A DNA stretch of 64,000 nt from Streptomyces coelicoflavus (GCF_003112555.1 NZ_BEWB01000011.1:124001-188000), one strand, 5' to 3'; shown: positions 1 to 8,524, counted from the first letter of the stretch. The notes: a model not told the origin generated them from the letters alone. Program-made: numbers and translations.

Positions 1-1
1 C

Positions 2-136
2 GGGTTCGACCACTTCGAGTTCGGGCTCCAGCGCATCCTGGACGGGCTGGAGGTCCTGGTGGCCTCGCGACGGGCGGCGAACGCCGACGCCGACGCCGCG
101 GGGAACGGCTCAGCGGCGCCGGAAGACCCGGCGTAG
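2..136 (+). CDS. TetR-family regulator, C-terminal fragment
   Basis: The window opens inside a gene read in frame 2; only the last 44 residues are present, ending at the TAG at 134-136. The segment FEFGLQRILDGLEVLVASR resembles the last helix of the ligand-binding domain (TetR_C type) of TetR/AcrR repressors, followed by a low-complexity tail rich in Ala, Asp and Pro. The DNA-binding domain lies outside the window, so target and ligand cannot be judged. The stop lies 27 bases inside the 3' end of the convergent gene on the other strand. Family call is from the C-terminal pattern only. Confidence 0.6.
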   Translation, partial: GFDHFEFGLQRILDGLEVLVASRRAANADADAAGNGSAAPEDPA

Positions 137-1102
137 GCCGAACAGGGCGGCGAGCGCGACGAGCAGCCCCACCGCGCCGACCTTCAGCGTGTCCCCGCCC
201 GGACCGCCGGAGTCCGCACCCGAGGCGTGGGACCCGGAACCCGATCCGCCGCCGGAGTCGCCACCGTCCTGCCCGGGCACGTCCTCGGCCTTCACGGGGC
301 TGTTGACCCCCTCCATGCCGAGCAGCAGCTTCTTGCCGTCGGTGGTGTAGGTGGCGGACTCGCCCTGCCCCAGGGGCACGCCGATCCGCCCCTTTCGCTG
401 GATCTTCCCGCCGTTCCAGTCGTACCAGATGCCCCCGAGGTACCCGCGCACGGCGAACTGCTCGCCGTCCGGGGAGAACGCCGCGTCGGTGGCCCACAGG
501 TCCACAGGAACGGTGGGCTTGAAGACGTTGGTGCCGGAGGACGACAGCTTCGCCGGGCCCTCGTACAGGTGCCCGCCGTCCTCGTTCTTGTCGATGAGGT
601 AGACCCGCCCGGTCCTGGGGTGGACCAGCATCGACTCCGCGTCGCGGGAACCGTCCGCGTACTTCACCACGTACTGCGTCGCCTTGACGGTCTGGTCCTT
701 CAGCTCCGTCGGCTCGGGCAGCTCGTAGATCCACACGTACGGCCAGGTCACGCCGTCGTTGTCCCCGATGTCGCCGACGAAGATCTTGTTGCCGGGGCCG
801 ATGCCGATCGCCTCGACGTCGCGGGGGGTGCCGACGCCGGACAGCGCGACGCGGGCGACGGTCTCGCCGGTGGCGCCGTCGACGGCGTAGAGGTACGGGC
901 CGGTGTCCTGGTCGTTGTGCGTCCAGTAGATGCCGGGGTGCAGGCGGGACGCGGCGAGGCCGCTGGACTCGGTGATGCGCGGGTCCTTGATCGTGAACCC
1001 GTCGCTCCCGGCGGGCCCTTCACCCCCGTCCGCCGCCGAGGCGGGCACGGCGAACGCCCCCACGAGGAGGGCCGAGGCGAGGAGGGCGAAGGGTCGGCGC
1101 AT
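110..1102 (-). CDS. Secreted, membrane-anchored beta-propeller-like protein
   Basis: 330 residues when started at the ATG at 1102 (MRRPFALL...), which places a clean signal peptide (two Arg, hydrophobic core, cut after ASA) at the N-terminus; a longer reading would bury it. The middle has repeated short strands with Asp/Gly turns such as DVEAIGIGPGNKIFVGDIGDN and a DAESMLVHPRTGRVYLIDK segment, like WD40/SMP-30-type propellers. A Gly/Ser/Asp linker then leads to one C-terminal membrane helix and an Arg-rich end, so the domain should be tethered outside the cell. No LPxTG motif is seen. Ligand unknown. The last 27 bases overlap the convergent TetR gene. Confidence 0.75.
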   Translation of the reverse strand: MRRPFALLASALLVGAFAVPASAADGGEGPAGSDGFTIKDPRITESSGLAASRLHPGIYWTHNDQDTGPYLYAVDGATGETVARVALSGVGTPRDVEAIGIGPGNKIFVGDIGDNDGVTWPYVWIYELPEPTELKDQTVKATQYVVKYADGSRDAESMLVHPRTGRVYLIDKNEDGGHLYEGPAKLSSSGTNVFKPTVPVDLWATDAAFSPDGEQFAVRGYLGGIWYDWNGGKIQRKGRIGVPLGQGESATYTTDGKKLLLGMEGVNSPVKAEDVPGQDGGDSGGGSGSGSHASGADSGGPGGDTLKVGAVGLLVALAALFGLRRVFRRR

Positions 1103-1214
1103 GCGCCAAGCCTGCCATCCCGCGCGGGCGTTCACGTCGGCGGTCACCCTGCCGGTCACCCTGCGTGGTCGGGCTCACATCGCGTCGACCAGGCCGATCG
1201 TCCATGATGAGCGG

Positions 1215-1895
1215 ATGCTCAGGTTCATGTTCGTCGGTGACTCCATGACGATCGGGAGCGCCGGCGAACACACGTGGCGCTACCGGCTGTGGCAGCACCT
1301 GCGCGACTCCTACGGCCGCCCCTTCACCTTCGTAGGCCCGCGCGAGACCCTCCACGACCAGGTGACGGACGCCCCCACCTCGTACGCCTACGCCGACCCC
1401 GGCTTCCCCCGCGCCCACCTGGCCGGCTGGGGCGAGGGCTGGCACCACATGACGCCGCTGATCGGCGAGACGGTGCGGTCCTGCCGCGCGGACGTGCTCC
1501 TGGTCTCCCTGGGCCTGATCGACCTCGGCTTCTACACCAACGCCGAGCAGACCGCCGCCAACGCCCGCACCTTCGTGGCGAACGCGCGCGCGGCGAACCC
1601 GCGTGTCCGCACGGCCGTGATGCCGGTGCTGCACAACATCCGGGTGGACGCCGACGAGACCTTCGCCGAGCAGGTCGCCCACTTCAACGAACTTCTCGTG
1701 AAGACCGTCACCGACCTCGACGACCCGCGCTCCCCGCTGCTGCTCGTACCGCCGCCGGTGCCGTGGGACTTCCACACGGACACCTACGACGGCACGCATC
1801 CCAACGAGAGCGGCGAGCACCGGATCGCGCAGGCGTTCGCCGAGGCGATGGGCGAGGAGTGGGGGCTGGGCGGGCCGTACACCGCCGCCTCGTAG
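1215..1895 (+). CDS. SGNH/GDSL-type esterase or lipase
   Basis: 226 residues from the ATG at 1215. The N-terminal MLRFMFVGDSMTIG carries the GDS nucleophile (Ser10) of SGNH hydrolases right after the first strand. Near the end, YDGTHPNESGEHR supplies the Asp192/His195 pair of the catalytic triad. No signal peptide is seen, so it probably acts in the cytoplasm. There is no strong ribosome site, but CATGAT lies close upstream and the message may be nearly leaderless. It is divergent from the secreted propeller gene and shares a ~110-bp promoter region with it. Substrate unknown: acyl, acetyl or carbohydrate ester. Confidence 0.8.
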   Translation: MLRFMFVGDSMTIGSAGEHTWRYRLWQHLRDSYGRPFTFVGPRETLHDQVTDAPTSYAYADPGFPRAHLAGWGEGWHHMTPLIGETVRSCRADVLLVSLGLIDLGFYTNAEQTAANARTFVANARAANPRVRTAVMPVLHNIRVDADETFAEQVAHFNELLVKTVTDLDDPRSPLLLVPPPVPWDFHTDTYDGTHPNESGEHRIAQAFAEAMGEEWGLGGPYTAAS

Positions 1896-2006
1896 GAGCC
1901 CCCCCCGCCTTGGCATATGCGTGTCCTCCCGTGTCCCGGTCGCCGTGCGTATCGTTGTACCGCGCGGCTGCTCCCGCCCGTGGGACAGCCGGGGAGGAGT
2001 GCCACG

Positions 2007-2594
2007 ATGACCGTCGTTGACGACAGGATCGACATGGCCGACGCCAACACCCAGCGCCTGGACGAATGGTTCGAGCGACTGGAGCGGATGCCCGTCCCCG
2101 AAGGATTCCGGGTCGAGATCGTCGGGGGCAACGTCCACATGACACCGCAGCGCAGCACCCACCACAAAATCATCCGCCGCATCGAACGAGCCGTCGAAGA
2201 CCGCTTCGGCATGGACGTCGAACTCCTCTCGGACGTCCGTATCGATTTCCCGGGACCGGGTAACGCTTTCTGCCCCGACGTGGCCAAGCTCCGCGACGGG
2301 GCCGAGCAGGACGAAACGGGCCACTGGCGTTACCAGGACGTCGAGTTCGTAGCCGAGGTCATCTCCAAAGGCACCGCCGCCAACGACTACGGCCCCAAGA
2401 AGCTCGCCTACGCCACCGCAGAGGTCCCCCTCTACCTGATCGCCGACCCCTACCAGGGCCGCTGCCACATCTTCACGCACCCCAAGGACGGCGACTACAC
2501 GACCGAGACCCGCGTCGCCTTCGGGCAGGAGCTGGACCTCACCGGCACCGTCCTCGGCCTCACCCTCAGGACCGACACCTTCCCCCGCGACTGA
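2007..2594 (+). CDS. Uma2-family (DUF820) putative restriction endonuclease
   Basis: 195 residues from the ATG at 2007, preceded by GGGGAGGAG at 1991-1999. The layout fits Uma2 proteins, a PD-(D/E)XK nuclease fold common in multiple copies in Streptomyces and cyanobacteria: EIVGGNVHMTPQ near the start, an acidic site in FCPDVAKL, the acidic FVAEVIS strand, and the lysine-bearing YGPKKLAYATA motif. The C-terminal half (PLYLIADPYQGRCHIF) is the usual family ending. There is no methyltransferase nearby, so it is not an obvious restriction system. Biological role unproven. Confidence 0.85.
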   Translation: MTVVDDRIDMADANTQRLDEWFERLERMPVPEGFRVEIVGGNVHMTPQRSTHHKIIRRIERAVEDRFGMDVELLSDVRIDFPGPGNAFCPDVAKLRDGAEQDETGHWRYQDVEFVAEVISKGTAANDYGPKKLAYATAEVPLYLIADPYQGRCHIFTHPKDGDYTTETRVAFGQELDLTGTVLGLTLRTDTFPRD

Positions 2595-2611
2595 CCGCCC
2601 GCGCCCGCTTG

Positions 2612-2629
2612 CCTGGAGCGCACTCCAAG
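2612..2629 (+). promoter_or_regulatory. MerR-type operator in the aldo/keto reductase promoter
   Basis: An 18-bp dyad, CCTGGAGCGCACTCCAAG, has TGGAG/CTCCA arms. It sits between a TTGCCT -35 candidate (2609-2614) and a poor TTGGCT -10 candidate (2633-2638) spaced about 18 bases. A dyad between -35 and -10 is the hallmark of promoters activated by MerR-type regulators. The gene start at 2647 is 8 bases past the -10 candidate, so the message is probably leaderless. No merR gene is in the window. Confidence 0.55.
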
Positions 2630-2646
2630 TCGTTGGCTTGGGGACC

Positions 2647-3639
2647 ATGAAGTACACGCAGCTCGGACGCACAGGACTCAAGGTCGGCCGGCTCGTCCTC
2701 GGGACGATGAACTTCGGTCCGCAGACGGACGAGGCCGACAGCCACGCGATCATGGACGCGGCGCTGGACGCCGGCATCAACCTCTTCGACACCGCCAATG
2801 TCTACGGCTGGGGCGAGAACAAGGGCCGTACCGAGGAGATCATCGGCAACTGGTTCGCCAAGGGCGGCAACCGGCGCGACAAGACCGTCCTCGCCACCAA
2901 GGTGTACGGCAACATGGGCGCCGACGGCGAGGCGTGGCCCAACCACGACAAGCTGTCCGCCGTGAACATCCGGCGGGCGGTGGACGCCAGCCTCAAGCGG
3001 CTCCAGACCGACCACATCGACCTGTACCAGTTCCACCACATCGACCGCGCCACCGGCTTCGACGAGATCTGGCAGGCGATCGACACCCTGGTCCAGCAGG
3101 GCAAGGTGCTCTACGCGGGGTCGTCGAACTTCCCCGGGTACAAGATCGCGCAGGCCAACGAGACCGCCGCCCGGCGCGGCGGGACCATCGGGCTGGTCAG
3201 CGAGCAGTGCCTGTACAACCTGGCCGAGCGCCGCGCCGAGATGGAGGTGATCCCGGCCGCGCAGGAGTACGGCCTCGGCGTCATCCCGTGGTCGCCGCTG
3301 CACGGCGGACTGCTCGGCGGGGTGATCAAGAAGGAGGTCCAGGGCGGGCGCCGCGCCTCGGGACGCGCGGCCGACACCCTGGCCGATCCGGCGAAGCGGG
3401 CGCAGATCCAGGCGTACGAGGACCTGCTCGACAAGCACGGTCTGGAGCCCGGCGAGGCCGCGCTGGCCTGGCTGCTGACCCGGCCCGGCGTGACCGGCCC
3501 GATCGTGGGTCCGCGCACCGCCGAGCAGCTCGCGTCGGCGCTCAGGGCCGTGGAGCTGGAGCTGTCGGACGAGCTGCTGACCGGACTGGACGAGATCTTC
3601 CCGGGTCCGGGGCCCTCTCCGGAGGCCTTCGCCTGGTAG
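2647..3639 (+). CDS. Aldo/keto reductase
   Basis: 330 residues from the ATG at 2647 (MKYTQLGRTGLKVGRLVLGTM); a TTG three codons upstream is less likely. It is an NADPH-dependent TIM-barrel aldo/keto reductase. The tetrad is visible as Asp48 and Tyr53 (FDTANVYGWG), Lys85 (LATKVYG) and a His near 130 (YQFHHID). The cofactor-site motif near the C-terminus (TGPIVGPRTAEQL) is also present. The family reduces aldehydes and ketones and is often induced by electrophiles. The MerR-like operator directly upstream fits a stress-induced detoxification role. Confidence 0.9.
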   Translation: MKYTQLGRTGLKVGRLVLGTMNFGPQTDEADSHAIMDAALDAGINLFDTANVYGWGENKGRTEEIIGNWFAKGGNRRDKTVLATKVYGNMGADGEAWPNHDKLSAVNIRRAVDASLKRLQTDHIDLYQFHHIDRATGFDEIWQAIDTLVQQGKVLYAGSSNFPGYKIAQANETAARRGGTIGLVSEQCLYNLAERRAEMEVIPAAQEYGLGVIPWSPLHGGLLGGVIKKEVQGGRRASGRAADTLADPAKRAQIQAYEDLLDKHGLEPGEAALAWLLTRPGVTGPIVGPRTAEQLASALRAVELELSDELLTGLDEIFPGPGPSPEAFAW

Positions 3640-3683
3640 CGGGGTGCGGTGGTGAGCGGGGCGGCGGCCGCCGCACGGGCGGG

Positions 3684-3770
3684 TCAGCCGAGGGCCGCCG
3701 CCAACGCCACCACCACGAGCATCAGCACGAGCACACCGGCCATGATCCGGTTACGGGTCTTCGGGTCCAC
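3684..3770 (-). CDS. 28-residue single-pass membrane mini-protein
   Basis: GTG at 3770 opens a short reading frame: VDPKTRNRIMAG, then one hydrophobic helix (VLVLMLVVVALAAALG), then TGA at 3684-3686. It starts 10 bases downstream of the thpR stop on the same strand, so it is probably the second gene of that operon. A charged N-terminus followed by one helix to the very end suggests an inner-membrane micro-protein with the N-terminus inside. I recall similar mini-proteins in Streptomyces annotations but cannot name a family with certainty. Confidence 0.55.
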   Translation of the reverse strand: MDPKTRNRIMAGVLVLMLVVVALAAALG

Positions 3771-3780
3771 GCCCCCGAGC

Positions 3781-4353
3781 CTAACCGGAGGCGCCGAGCG
3801 GGCTGCGGGCGACCGCCTCGTAACGGGGCTGCTCGCCGGGGACGCCGGAGTGCGGCAGGTTGCTGCGGACCAGCGCCAGGTCGGTCACCATCCAGGCGGG
3901 TCCGGTGAAGCCGGAAAGCGCCTCGACGTAGGGGCGGGCGTCGAGGGCCTGCCTGCTGCGGGCCAGCGTCAGGTGGGGCTTGTAACGCCGGTGCTCGCCC
4001 ATCGGGACGCCCGCCTTCCGCCCCGCCGACTCGGCACGGTCGGCCAGCAGCCGCAGGGTCGCGAGGCCGCCCTCCGCGCCGGCCCACAGTGCCCGGCCGC
4101 GCCCGAACTGACCGCCGCCGCGCAGCGCCAGCTCGAAGGGCGGGGTGCGGTGGGCCGCCCGCTCCAGCCGGGCCGACAGGCCGGGCACGAGGTCGTCGTC
4201 GACCTCGCCGTAGAAGGCGAGGGTGAGGTGCCAGCCGGGGCGGCCGGTCCAGCGCAGCCCGTCCGCACCCGGCAGTCGGCGCAGCGCGGCCACCTCGTCG
4301 GCGAGGGAGGCGGTGACGTCCTCGGGGGGCAGCACGGCGGCGAACAGTCTCAT
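3781..4353 (-). CDS. thpR: RNA 2',3'-cyclic phosphodiesterase
   Basis: 190 residues, the normal length for the ThpR/LigT branch of the 2H phosphoesterase superfamily. The two catalytic HxTx motifs are both present and exact: HLTL at 42-45 and HLTL at 127-130. The MRLFAAVLPP start is the characteristic first strand. The family opens 2',3'-cyclic phosphates on RNA ends to 2'-phosphates and works in the cytoplasm. It is followed 10 bases later by a membrane mini-protein. The MFS gene upstream is on the same strand but 49 bases away. Confidence 0.92.
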   Translation of the reverse strand: MRLFAAVLPPEDVTASLADEVAALRRLPGADGLRWTGRPGWHLTLAFYGEVDDDLVPGLSARLERAAHRTPPFELALRGGGQFGRGRALWAGAEGGLATLRLLADRAESAGRKAGVPMGEHRRYKPHLTLARSRQALDARPYVEALSGFTGPAWMVTDLALVRSNLPHSGVPGEQPRYEAVARSPLGASG

Positions 4354-4402
4354 GCCGCCAGCCTCGCAGAGCCCCGGGGCCCGGTCCTCCGGATTTCCGC
4401 CC

Positions 4403-5782
4403 CTACGCCACCGGTGCCAGCGCCTCCTGCCGCTCCCGCGGCACGAAGCGGACCTGGGGGTGGCCGCGGTGCCAGCCGACGGACAGGCGCAGGTTGCCGA
4501 CGCGGGCCAGGACCAGGCCGATGACGAGGGCGGCGCTCGCCGCCACCGCGCCGCCCGCGGCGAAGCCGGCCCGGGCGCCGTAGGTGTCGGTGACCCAGCC
4601 GACGATCGGGGCGCCGATGGGCGAGCCGCCGAGGAAGACCATCATGTACAGGGCCATCACGCGACCCCGCATGGCCGGGTCGGTGGACATCTGGATGCTG
4701 GTGTTGGCGGTGACGTTGACCGTCATGCTGAAGAGGCCGATCGGGACCATCAGCAGCGCGAAGAGCCACAGTTCCGGTGCCGTCGACGCCACGATCTCCA
4801 GGGCGCCGAAGCCGAGCGCCGCCGCGATCAGGACGCGCAGCCGGGCCGTGCCGCGGCGGGCGGCGAGCAGCGCGCCGGCCAGCGAGCCGACGGCCATGAG
4901 GGTATTGAAGAGGCTGTACGCCCCGGCGCCCGCGTGGAAGACGTCGTCGGCGAAGGCGGACAGGAAGACCGGGAAGTTGAAGCCGAACGTGCCGATGAAG
5001 CCGACCAGCACGATGGTCCAGATCAGCTCGGGGCGGCCGGCGACGTAGCGCAGGCCCTCGCGCAGCTGGCCCTTGCCGCGCGGGGTGGGCCGGCCGGCGT
5101 GCAGCTCGCGGGCGCGCATCAGCAGCAGGCAGCTGAGCGGCGCGACGAAGGACAGCCCGTTGGCGAGGAACGCCCAGCCGGTGCCCACGCCGGTGATCAT
5201 CAGACCGGCGACGGCGGGGCCGACCAGGCGGGCGGACTGGAAGTTGGCCGAGTTCATGCTGACCGCGTTCTGCAACTGGTCGCGGCCGACCAGCTCGGAG
5301 ACGAAGGTCTGGCGGGCCGGGTTGTCCATGACGGTGGCCAGGCCCATCGCGAAGGCGGCGAGGTAGACGTGCCAGACCTGGACGTGTCCGCTGAGGGTGA
5401 GGACGGCGAGGGCGAGCGCGGTCAGCGCCATCGCGGACTGGGTGACCAGCAGCGTCGGCCGCTTGGGCAGGCGGTCGACGAGGACGCCGCCGTAGAGGCC
5501 GAAGAGCAGCATCGGGAGGAATTGCAGGGCGGTGGTGATGCCCACGGCGGCCGAGGAGCCGGTGAGGCTGAGCACCAGCCAGTCCTGGGCGATGCGCTGC
5601 ATCCAGGTGCCGATGTTGGAGACGACCTGGCCCATGAAGAACAGGCGGTAGTTCCTGACCTTGAGGGAGGCGAACATCGACGTCTTGCGACGGGCGGCGG
5701 GGCCGGTCGGATCGTCCGGGACGGCCGGGACGTCGGGGCCGTCGGGTGCGGGGGCGGAAGCTGCTCCGGATCCCGTACTCAA
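4403..5782 (-). CDS. MFS efflux transporter (EntS-like)
   Basis: 459 residues starting at a TTG (5782) supported by GGAGG nine bases upstream. After a Pro/Ala-rich cytoplasmic N-tail, the segment FASLKVRNYRLFFMGQVVSNIGTWMQ is the signature opening of the MFS_3 / enterobactin-exporter-like group. About 12 membrane helices follow, with the motif-A-like loop YGGVLVDRLPKRP between helices 2 and 3. It is the second gene after a MarR regulator (27-base gap), so a drug or metabolite efflux pump controlled by that MarR is the natural reading. Substrate unknown. Confidence 0.85.
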   Translation of the reverse strand: MSTGSGAASAPAPDGPDVPAVPDDPTGPAARRKTSMFASLKVRNYRLFFMGQVVSNIGTWMQRIAQDWLVLSLTGSSAAVGITTALQFLPMLLFGLYGGVLVDRLPKRPTLLVTQSAMALTALALAVLTLSGHVQVWHVYLAAFAMGLATVMDNPARQTFVSELVGRDQLQNAVSMNSANFQSARLVGPAVAGLMITGVGTGWAFLANGLSFVAPLSCLLLMRARELHAGRPTPRGKGQLREGLRYVAGRPELIWTIVLVGFIGTFGFNFPVFLSAFADDVFHAGAGAYSLFNTLMAVGSLAGALLAARRGTARLRVLIAAALGFGALEIVASTAPELWLFALLMVPIGLFSMTVNVTANTSIQMSTDPAMRGRVMALYMMVFLGGSPIGAPIVGWVTDTYGARAGFAAGGAVAASAALVIGLVLARVGNLRLSVGWHRGHPQVRFVPRERQEALAPVA

Positions 5783-5809
5783 AAGGGTTCGCCTCCTCGC
5801 GAAAACTGC

Positions 5810-6247
5810 TTACCGGTGTGCGAGCTTCTCCAGCACGGGGGCGGCGGCGCGCAGTTTCGCCCACTCGTCCTCGTCGAGGCCCTCGACGAGCGTGGCCAGG
5901 AACGCGTTGCGTTTGCGGCGGCTCTCCTCGAGCATCACCACGGCCTGCTCGGTCTGCGTGACGACCTTCTGGCGCCGGTCCTCGGGGTGCGGCTCCAGCC
6001 GGACCAGGCCCTTGGCCTCGAGCAGCGCCACGATGCGGGTCATCGAGGGTGGCTGGACGTGTTCCTTGCGGGCCAGCTCGCCCGGGGTCGCGCTGCCGCA
6101 GTTCGACAGGGTGCCCAGCACCGACATCTCGGTCGGGCTGAGCGACTCGTCGACCCGCTGGTGCTTGAGCCGACGGGACAACCGCATCACGGCGGAGCGC
6201 AGGGAGTTCACGGCGGCGGCGTCGTCGCCATGCTTGAGGTCCGGCAT
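5810..6247 (-). CDS. MarR-family transcriptional regulator
   Basis: 145 residues with the MarR winged helix: LSPTEMSVLGTL, the recognition helix region TPGELARKEHVQPPSMTRIVALLEAKGLV, and the wing with the conserved Asp-Arg (PHPEDRRQKVV). AAGGA ends four bases before the ATG at 6247. It heads an operon with the MFS transporter downstream. MarR proteins usually repress their own operon until a small phenolic or drug ligand binds. AT-rich sequence just upstream of the start (around 6250-6290) is the likely promoter/operator, but I cannot define a clean dyad there. Confidence 0.9.
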   Translation of the reverse strand: MPDLKHGDDAAAVNSLRSAVMRLSRRLKHQRVDESLSPTEMSVLGTLSNCGSATPGELARKEHVQPPSMTRIVALLEAKGLVRLEPHPEDRRQKVVTQTEQAVVMLEESRRKRNAFLATLVEGLDEDEWAKLRAAAPVLEKLAHR

Positions 6248-6403
6248 GTTCCTTAGCGTAACTCATTAGTCTCGCGAAATACCACCGCACCGTCGTCCGC
6301 GTGCCCGTGACGCCCGCCACTGAAACCCACAGTTCACCCGTACGAGTGAGTCGTTTCCGGAAATCGGAGCGTCACCGGGCGGGCCGGGGCGACCCTCGTG
6401 CTC

Positions 6404-6586
6404 ATGGGGACCAGCGTGCTCAGCCTGCGGATGGACGGGGAGCTGCTCGACCGGCTCCGGGACCATGCGGCCAAAAGAGGAATGAGCGTCCAGGACTATG
6501 TCGTCCGGACGCTCATTCGCAATGACTTCGACGAGCGGTTCCAGTCCGCCGTGGAGGAGACGGAACGGTTCTACGGGGTCACCTGA
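6404..6586 (+). CDS. Small ribbon-helix-helix (CopG/ParD-like) protein
   Basis: 60 residues from the ATG at 6404; a GTG two codons earlier is also possible. The pattern SVLSLRMDGELLDRLRDHAAKRGMSVQDYVVRTLIRNDF is a beta strand plus two helices as in ribbon-helix-helix DNA-binding proteins such as CopG, Arc and ParD-type antitoxins. No toxin-like gene is adjacent: the next gene is a purine permease on the opposite strand, and the MarR operon is divergent. It is therefore an orphan RHH protein that could be a regulator or a solitary antitoxin. Confidence 0.7.
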   Translation: MGTSVLSLRMDGELLDRLRDHAAKRGMSVQDYVVRTLIRNDFDERFQSAVEETERFYGVT

Positions 6587-6602
6587 GGCGGCCCCGCGGG
6601 CC

Positions 6603-8060
6603 TCACGTCAGGCCCAGGGCCGGCATCAGGTAGTAGAAGGCGAAGACCGCCGACACCACGTGCATCGCCACCGGCACCTCGCGGCCCCGTCCGGCCGCCA
6701 GGCGCAGCACCGAGAAGGTGATGAAGCCCATGCCGATGCCGTTGGTGATCGAGTAGGTGAACGGCATCATCAGCATCGTCACGAAGGCCGGGATGGCGAT
6801 GGTGAAGTCGGACCAGTCGATCTCCTTGATCGAACCGGCCAGGATCAGGAAGCCGACCGCGATCAGCGCGGGGGTCGCCGCCTGCGACGGGACCATGGTG
6901 GCGACCGGCGTGAGGAACAGCGCCAGGGCGAACAGCCCGCCGGTGACGATGTTGGCGAAGCCGGTGCGGGCGCCCTCGCCGACGCCGGCCGTGGACTCCA
7001 CGAAGCAGGTGGTGGCCGAGGCGGAGCTGGCACCGCCCGCGGCGACCGCGACGCCGTCGACGAACAGGACCTTGCTGATGCCCGGCATCTGGCCCTCGCC
7101 GTCGGTCAGCTTCGCCTCGTCGCTGATGCCCATGATCGTGCCCATCGCGTCGAAGAAGCACGACAGCAGCACGGTGAAGACGAACAGCACCCCGGTCAGG
7201 ATGCCGACCTTCTCGAACCCGCCGAACAGGCTGACCTCGCCGACCAGTCCGAAGTCCGGCGTGGCGACCGGGTTGCCGGGCCACTCGGGGGTGGTCAGGC
7301 CCCAGGAGGGGATGTCGGTGACCGCGTTGATGATCATCGCGACGCCCGTCATCACGACGATCGAGATGAGGATGGCACCCGGGGTCTTGCGGACGATCAG
7401 CGCGAGGGTCAGCAGCACGCCGAGGACGAAGACCAGGACCGGCCAGCCGTGCAGGTGACCGCCGGTGCCCAGCTGGATCGGGACCGTGGTCTGGGCGGCG
7501 TCCGGCATCCGGGTGATGAAGCCGGAGTCGACCAGACCGATGATCATGATGAAGAGGCCGATGCCGATCGCGATGGCCTTGCGCAGGCTGTAGGGCACGG
7601 CGTTCATCACGCGCTCGCGCAGACCGGTGGCGACCAGCAGCATGACGACGAAACCGGCCAGCACCACCATGCCCATGGCGTCCGGCCAGGACATCCGCGG
7701 GGCGAGCTGGAGGGCGACGACCGAGTTCACGCCGAGGCCCGCGGCCAGCGCGATCGGGACGTTGCCGATGACACCCATCAGGAGGGTGGTGAAGGCCGCC
7801 GTCAGGGCGGTCGCGGTGACCAGCTGACCGTTGTCGAGCTGGTGGCCGTACATGTCCTTGGCGCTGCCCAGGATGATCGGGTTCAGCACGATGATGTAGG
7901 CCATCGCGAAGAAGGTGGCGAAGCCGCCGCGGATCTCACGGGGCAGGGTGCTGCCGCGCTCGGAGATCTTGAAGTAGCGGTCGAGGCCGTTCTGCGGGGG
8001 CCGCCGGTCTTCCGGCGACTCGGGGGACGGGGGGACCTTGGCGGTGGCCGAGGTGGACAT
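6603..8060 (-). CDS. NCS2-family purine (hypoxanthine/guanine) permease
   Basis: 485 residues from the ATG at 8060, chosen because GAGG lies 6 bases before it; an in-frame ATG sits four codons upstream. The sequence FATFFAMAYIIVLNPIIL and the Asn/Asp-containing helix LSCFFDAMGTIMGISDEAKL match the AzgA/PbuG branch of nucleobase:cation symporters, and ATTCFVESTAGVGEGARTG is the second conserved signature. Roughly 13 membrane helices. The likely cargo is hypoxanthine, guanine or adenine, taken up with protons. No purine riboswitch is visible upstream, only a plain promoter. Confidence 0.9.
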   Translation of the reverse strand: MSTSATAKVPPSPESPEDRRPPQNGLDRYFKISERGSTLPREIRGGFATFFAMAYIIVLNPIILGSAKDMYGHQLDNGQLVTATALTAAFTTLLMGVIGNVPIALAAGLGVNSVVALQLAPRMSWPDAMGMVVLAGFVVMLLVATGLRERVMNAVPYSLRKAIAIGIGLFIMIIGLVDSGFITRMPDAAQTTVPIQLGTGGHLHGWPVLVFVLGVLLTLALIVRKTPGAILISIVVMTGVAMIINAVTDIPSWGLTTPEWPGNPVATPDFGLVGEVSLFGGFEKVGILTGVLFVFTVLLSCFFDAMGTIMGISDEAKLTDGEGQMPGISKVLFVDGVAVAAGGASSASATTCFVESTAGVGEGARTGFANIVTGGLFALALFLTPVATMVPSQAATPALIAVGFLILAGSIKEIDWSDFTIAIPAFVTMLMMPFTYSITNGIGMGFITFSVLRLAAGRGREVPVAMHVVSAVFAFYYLMPALGLT

Positions 8061-8118
8061 GCGGGACCTCATGCACCAACAGGTTCCCCCACGGCCTTGT
8101 CGGTGTTCCTATTGGTGT

Positions 8119-8147
8119 TTTCTACGAATGAAAGCGGTCAGAGACAA
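8119..8147 (-). promoter_or_regulatory. Promoter of the purine permease gene
   Basis: On the minus strand a -35 candidate TTGTCT (8142-8147) is separated by 17 bases from TAGAAA (8119-8124), a good primary-sigma match for Streptomyces. It predicts a leader of about 50 nucleotides before the start at 8060. Confidence 0.5.
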
Positions 8148-8263
8148 ACGGGTTCAGTATGAACGTATGAGCCACTGATCGCTATCTCCGCGCGTAGACC
8201 CGCGTCGTTCCCGAGTGGCGCCGCGCCGTCCACCTGTTCGCACCCTCCTCGTAAGCTGTACGC

Positions 8264-8524
8264 ATGACGAAGTGGACACCCACGCACGAGGCGCCGGAGC
8301 CCCTGGAGGGCCCCGTGGTCCCGACCATCGTCGGCGGCACCATCCTCTGGTTCGTCCTCTTCCTGGTGCAGCTGCCCTTCTACGGCTGGTTCGACGACCA
8401 CGGGCACGCCTGGTGGGTGTGGACCTGCCTGGCCGGGGCCGGCCTCGGCCTGATCGGCATCTGGTACGTCCGGGGACGCGACGCCGCGATCAAGCGGGAC
8501 GCGGCCGCCGCCGCGCAGGAGTAG
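8264..8524 (+). CDS. DUF2530 small membrane protein
   Basis: 86 residues. It has an acidic N-terminus, then two hydrophobic helices (IVGGTILWFVLFLVQLPFYGWF and WWVWTCLAGAGLGLIGIWYV) separated by a short His/Asp loop, then a basic tail. This is the size and architecture of the actinobacterial DUF2530 family. A TAAGCT -10 hexamer lies about 6 bases before the ATG, so the message is probably leaderless. It is divergent from the purine permease across about 200 bases. Function unknown. Confidence 0.85.
   Translation: MTKWTPTHEAPEPLEGPVVPTIVGGTILWFVLFLVQLPFYGWFDDHGHAWWVWTCLAGAGLGLIGIWYVRGRDAAIKRDAAAAAQE

Noticed and set aside
1020..2798. 592-residue frame on the minus strand and other very long antisense frames such as 4223-6256, 9331-11103 and 11163-12932
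   Set aside because: High GC lowers stop frequency in all frames. These products are Arg/Pro/Ala/Gly-rich with no domains and lie opposite genes with clear motifs.
8061..8263. Purine riboswitch upstream of the nucleobase permease
   Set aside because: No conserved purine-aptamer core and stem order found; a simple promoter explains the region.
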